Assembly (NCBI GenBank): GCA_014155875.1
Contig: JACEFZ010024538.1
Span: 215,661-279,660, forward strand
Direction: 5' to 3'
Source: Cepaea nemoralis
Taxonomy: Eukaryota > Mollusca > Gastropoda > Stylommatophora > Helicidae
Length of the DNA: 64,000 bases
Shown: piece after piece, positions 63,513-64,000 of the stretch
Layout of the letters: each line of letters opens with the position of its first letter
How positions within the stretch are numbered: the first letter of the stretch is position 1
Position numbers and translations under genes: made by a program
Notes under the pieces: generated by a model
What the model saw: the letters and a program-made list of their open reading frames with translations, nothing else
Told to the model about the DNA's origin: nothing
Database searches by the model: none

Positions 63513-64000
63513 AATTATGATGATGTTAATGTAATGCACGGTTTAAAGTTATTGCTGTGATTACGTTAACTGCAATTCGAATATCTGTTGAACAGATTTT
63601 ATTTCGCCACGTCTGAGTTGTTTATCATAACCTTGTAGACGATCAGCAGCCAGGGCGGGTAGACAGGTATGCTGACTTTAAAACACTGTTCTCACTATTT
63701 ACAGGCAAGCATGTCACACTACAAGCAGTGTGGTTGCAGGAGGCCAGGGGACCATTATAATCGTCAACAAGACCGGTAAAGACATAGGGTTTGCTGCATT
63801 TTCTGTGTTATTTTGTTGCTTGTGTAGCCTTCATCCGCCGGTATCTAATTTGTAAAACATTACAAATAAAGGTATTCGTGCGTTTGCTTATTTCTTTCGC
63901 TGTTGAATGAAACGATACGGCTAAAAGCTTTCATGTTCAAAGGTTTTGAGGATTTTTTTAAGAAAAACCTATTTCTTTGAATTATTAATTTGTTCTAAAA
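63513..64000. other. No gene seen
   Basis: Mirror of 12,052-12,525; the palindrome continues past the window edge. Confidence 0.4.

Overview
This window is repetitive, retrotransposon-packed nuclear DNA from an animal. It is AT-rich and has long (AT)n, (ATC)n and (GACA)n microsatellites. Several non-LTR (LINE) families lie nested with LTR elements, and no cellular protein-coding gene, rRNA or tRNA could be recognised. Two LINEs end in a C2H2 zinc finger and one LTR element is Ty3/gypsy-like. From general familiarity this mix suggests an invertebrate, possibly a lophotrochozoan such as a mollusc; that placement is a low-confidence guess.

The dominant architecture is a giant inverted repeat. 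The sequence from about 12,052 to 38,214 is repeated as its reverse complement from 38,215 to 64,000, where the window ends with the match still running. Paired landmarks sum to about 76,429 near the centre and to about 76,056 outside a 386-bp block (18,661-19,046) present only in the left arm. The axis lies in a 360-bp (AT)n tract flanked on both sides by the same diverged LTR end. Outside the palindrome, 1-6,510 is a direct copy of 7,741-14,312. A third copy of its first half begins at 19,047 and has its mirror at about 54,000-57,365, so most elements occur three or four times.

Each arm, read outward from the axis, holds the following. (1) LINE-1, an RTE-like element with AP endonuclease, reverse transcriptase (RT) and C2H2 finger, 5'-truncated. 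(2) A 7.5-kb Ty3/gypsy element with 610-bp LTRs, inserted in the LINE-1 endonuclease with a 4-5-bp target duplication; it has gag, protease, RT and RNase H, but no integrase was found. (3) Minisatellites, a LINE 3' tail and an unexplained 213-codon open frame. (4) LINE-2, a dead endonuclease with deleted RT and a C2H2 finger. (5) An RT-thumb pseudogene split by a solo LTR with an ACCA duplication. (6) Another isolated LTR, satellites and (AT)n tracts. (7) In the duplicated unit, a Jockey/I-type ORF1 zinc-knuckle pseudogene and a third LINE RT tail.

The history inferred is LINE insertion, decay, LTR insertion, segmental duplication, then inversion. All coding units are broken as written. Many arm-to-arm differences are single-base, often homopolymer, indels that break one arm and not the other. 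Individual frameshifts, and the palindrome itself, should therefore be treated as possibly technical until raw reads are examined.
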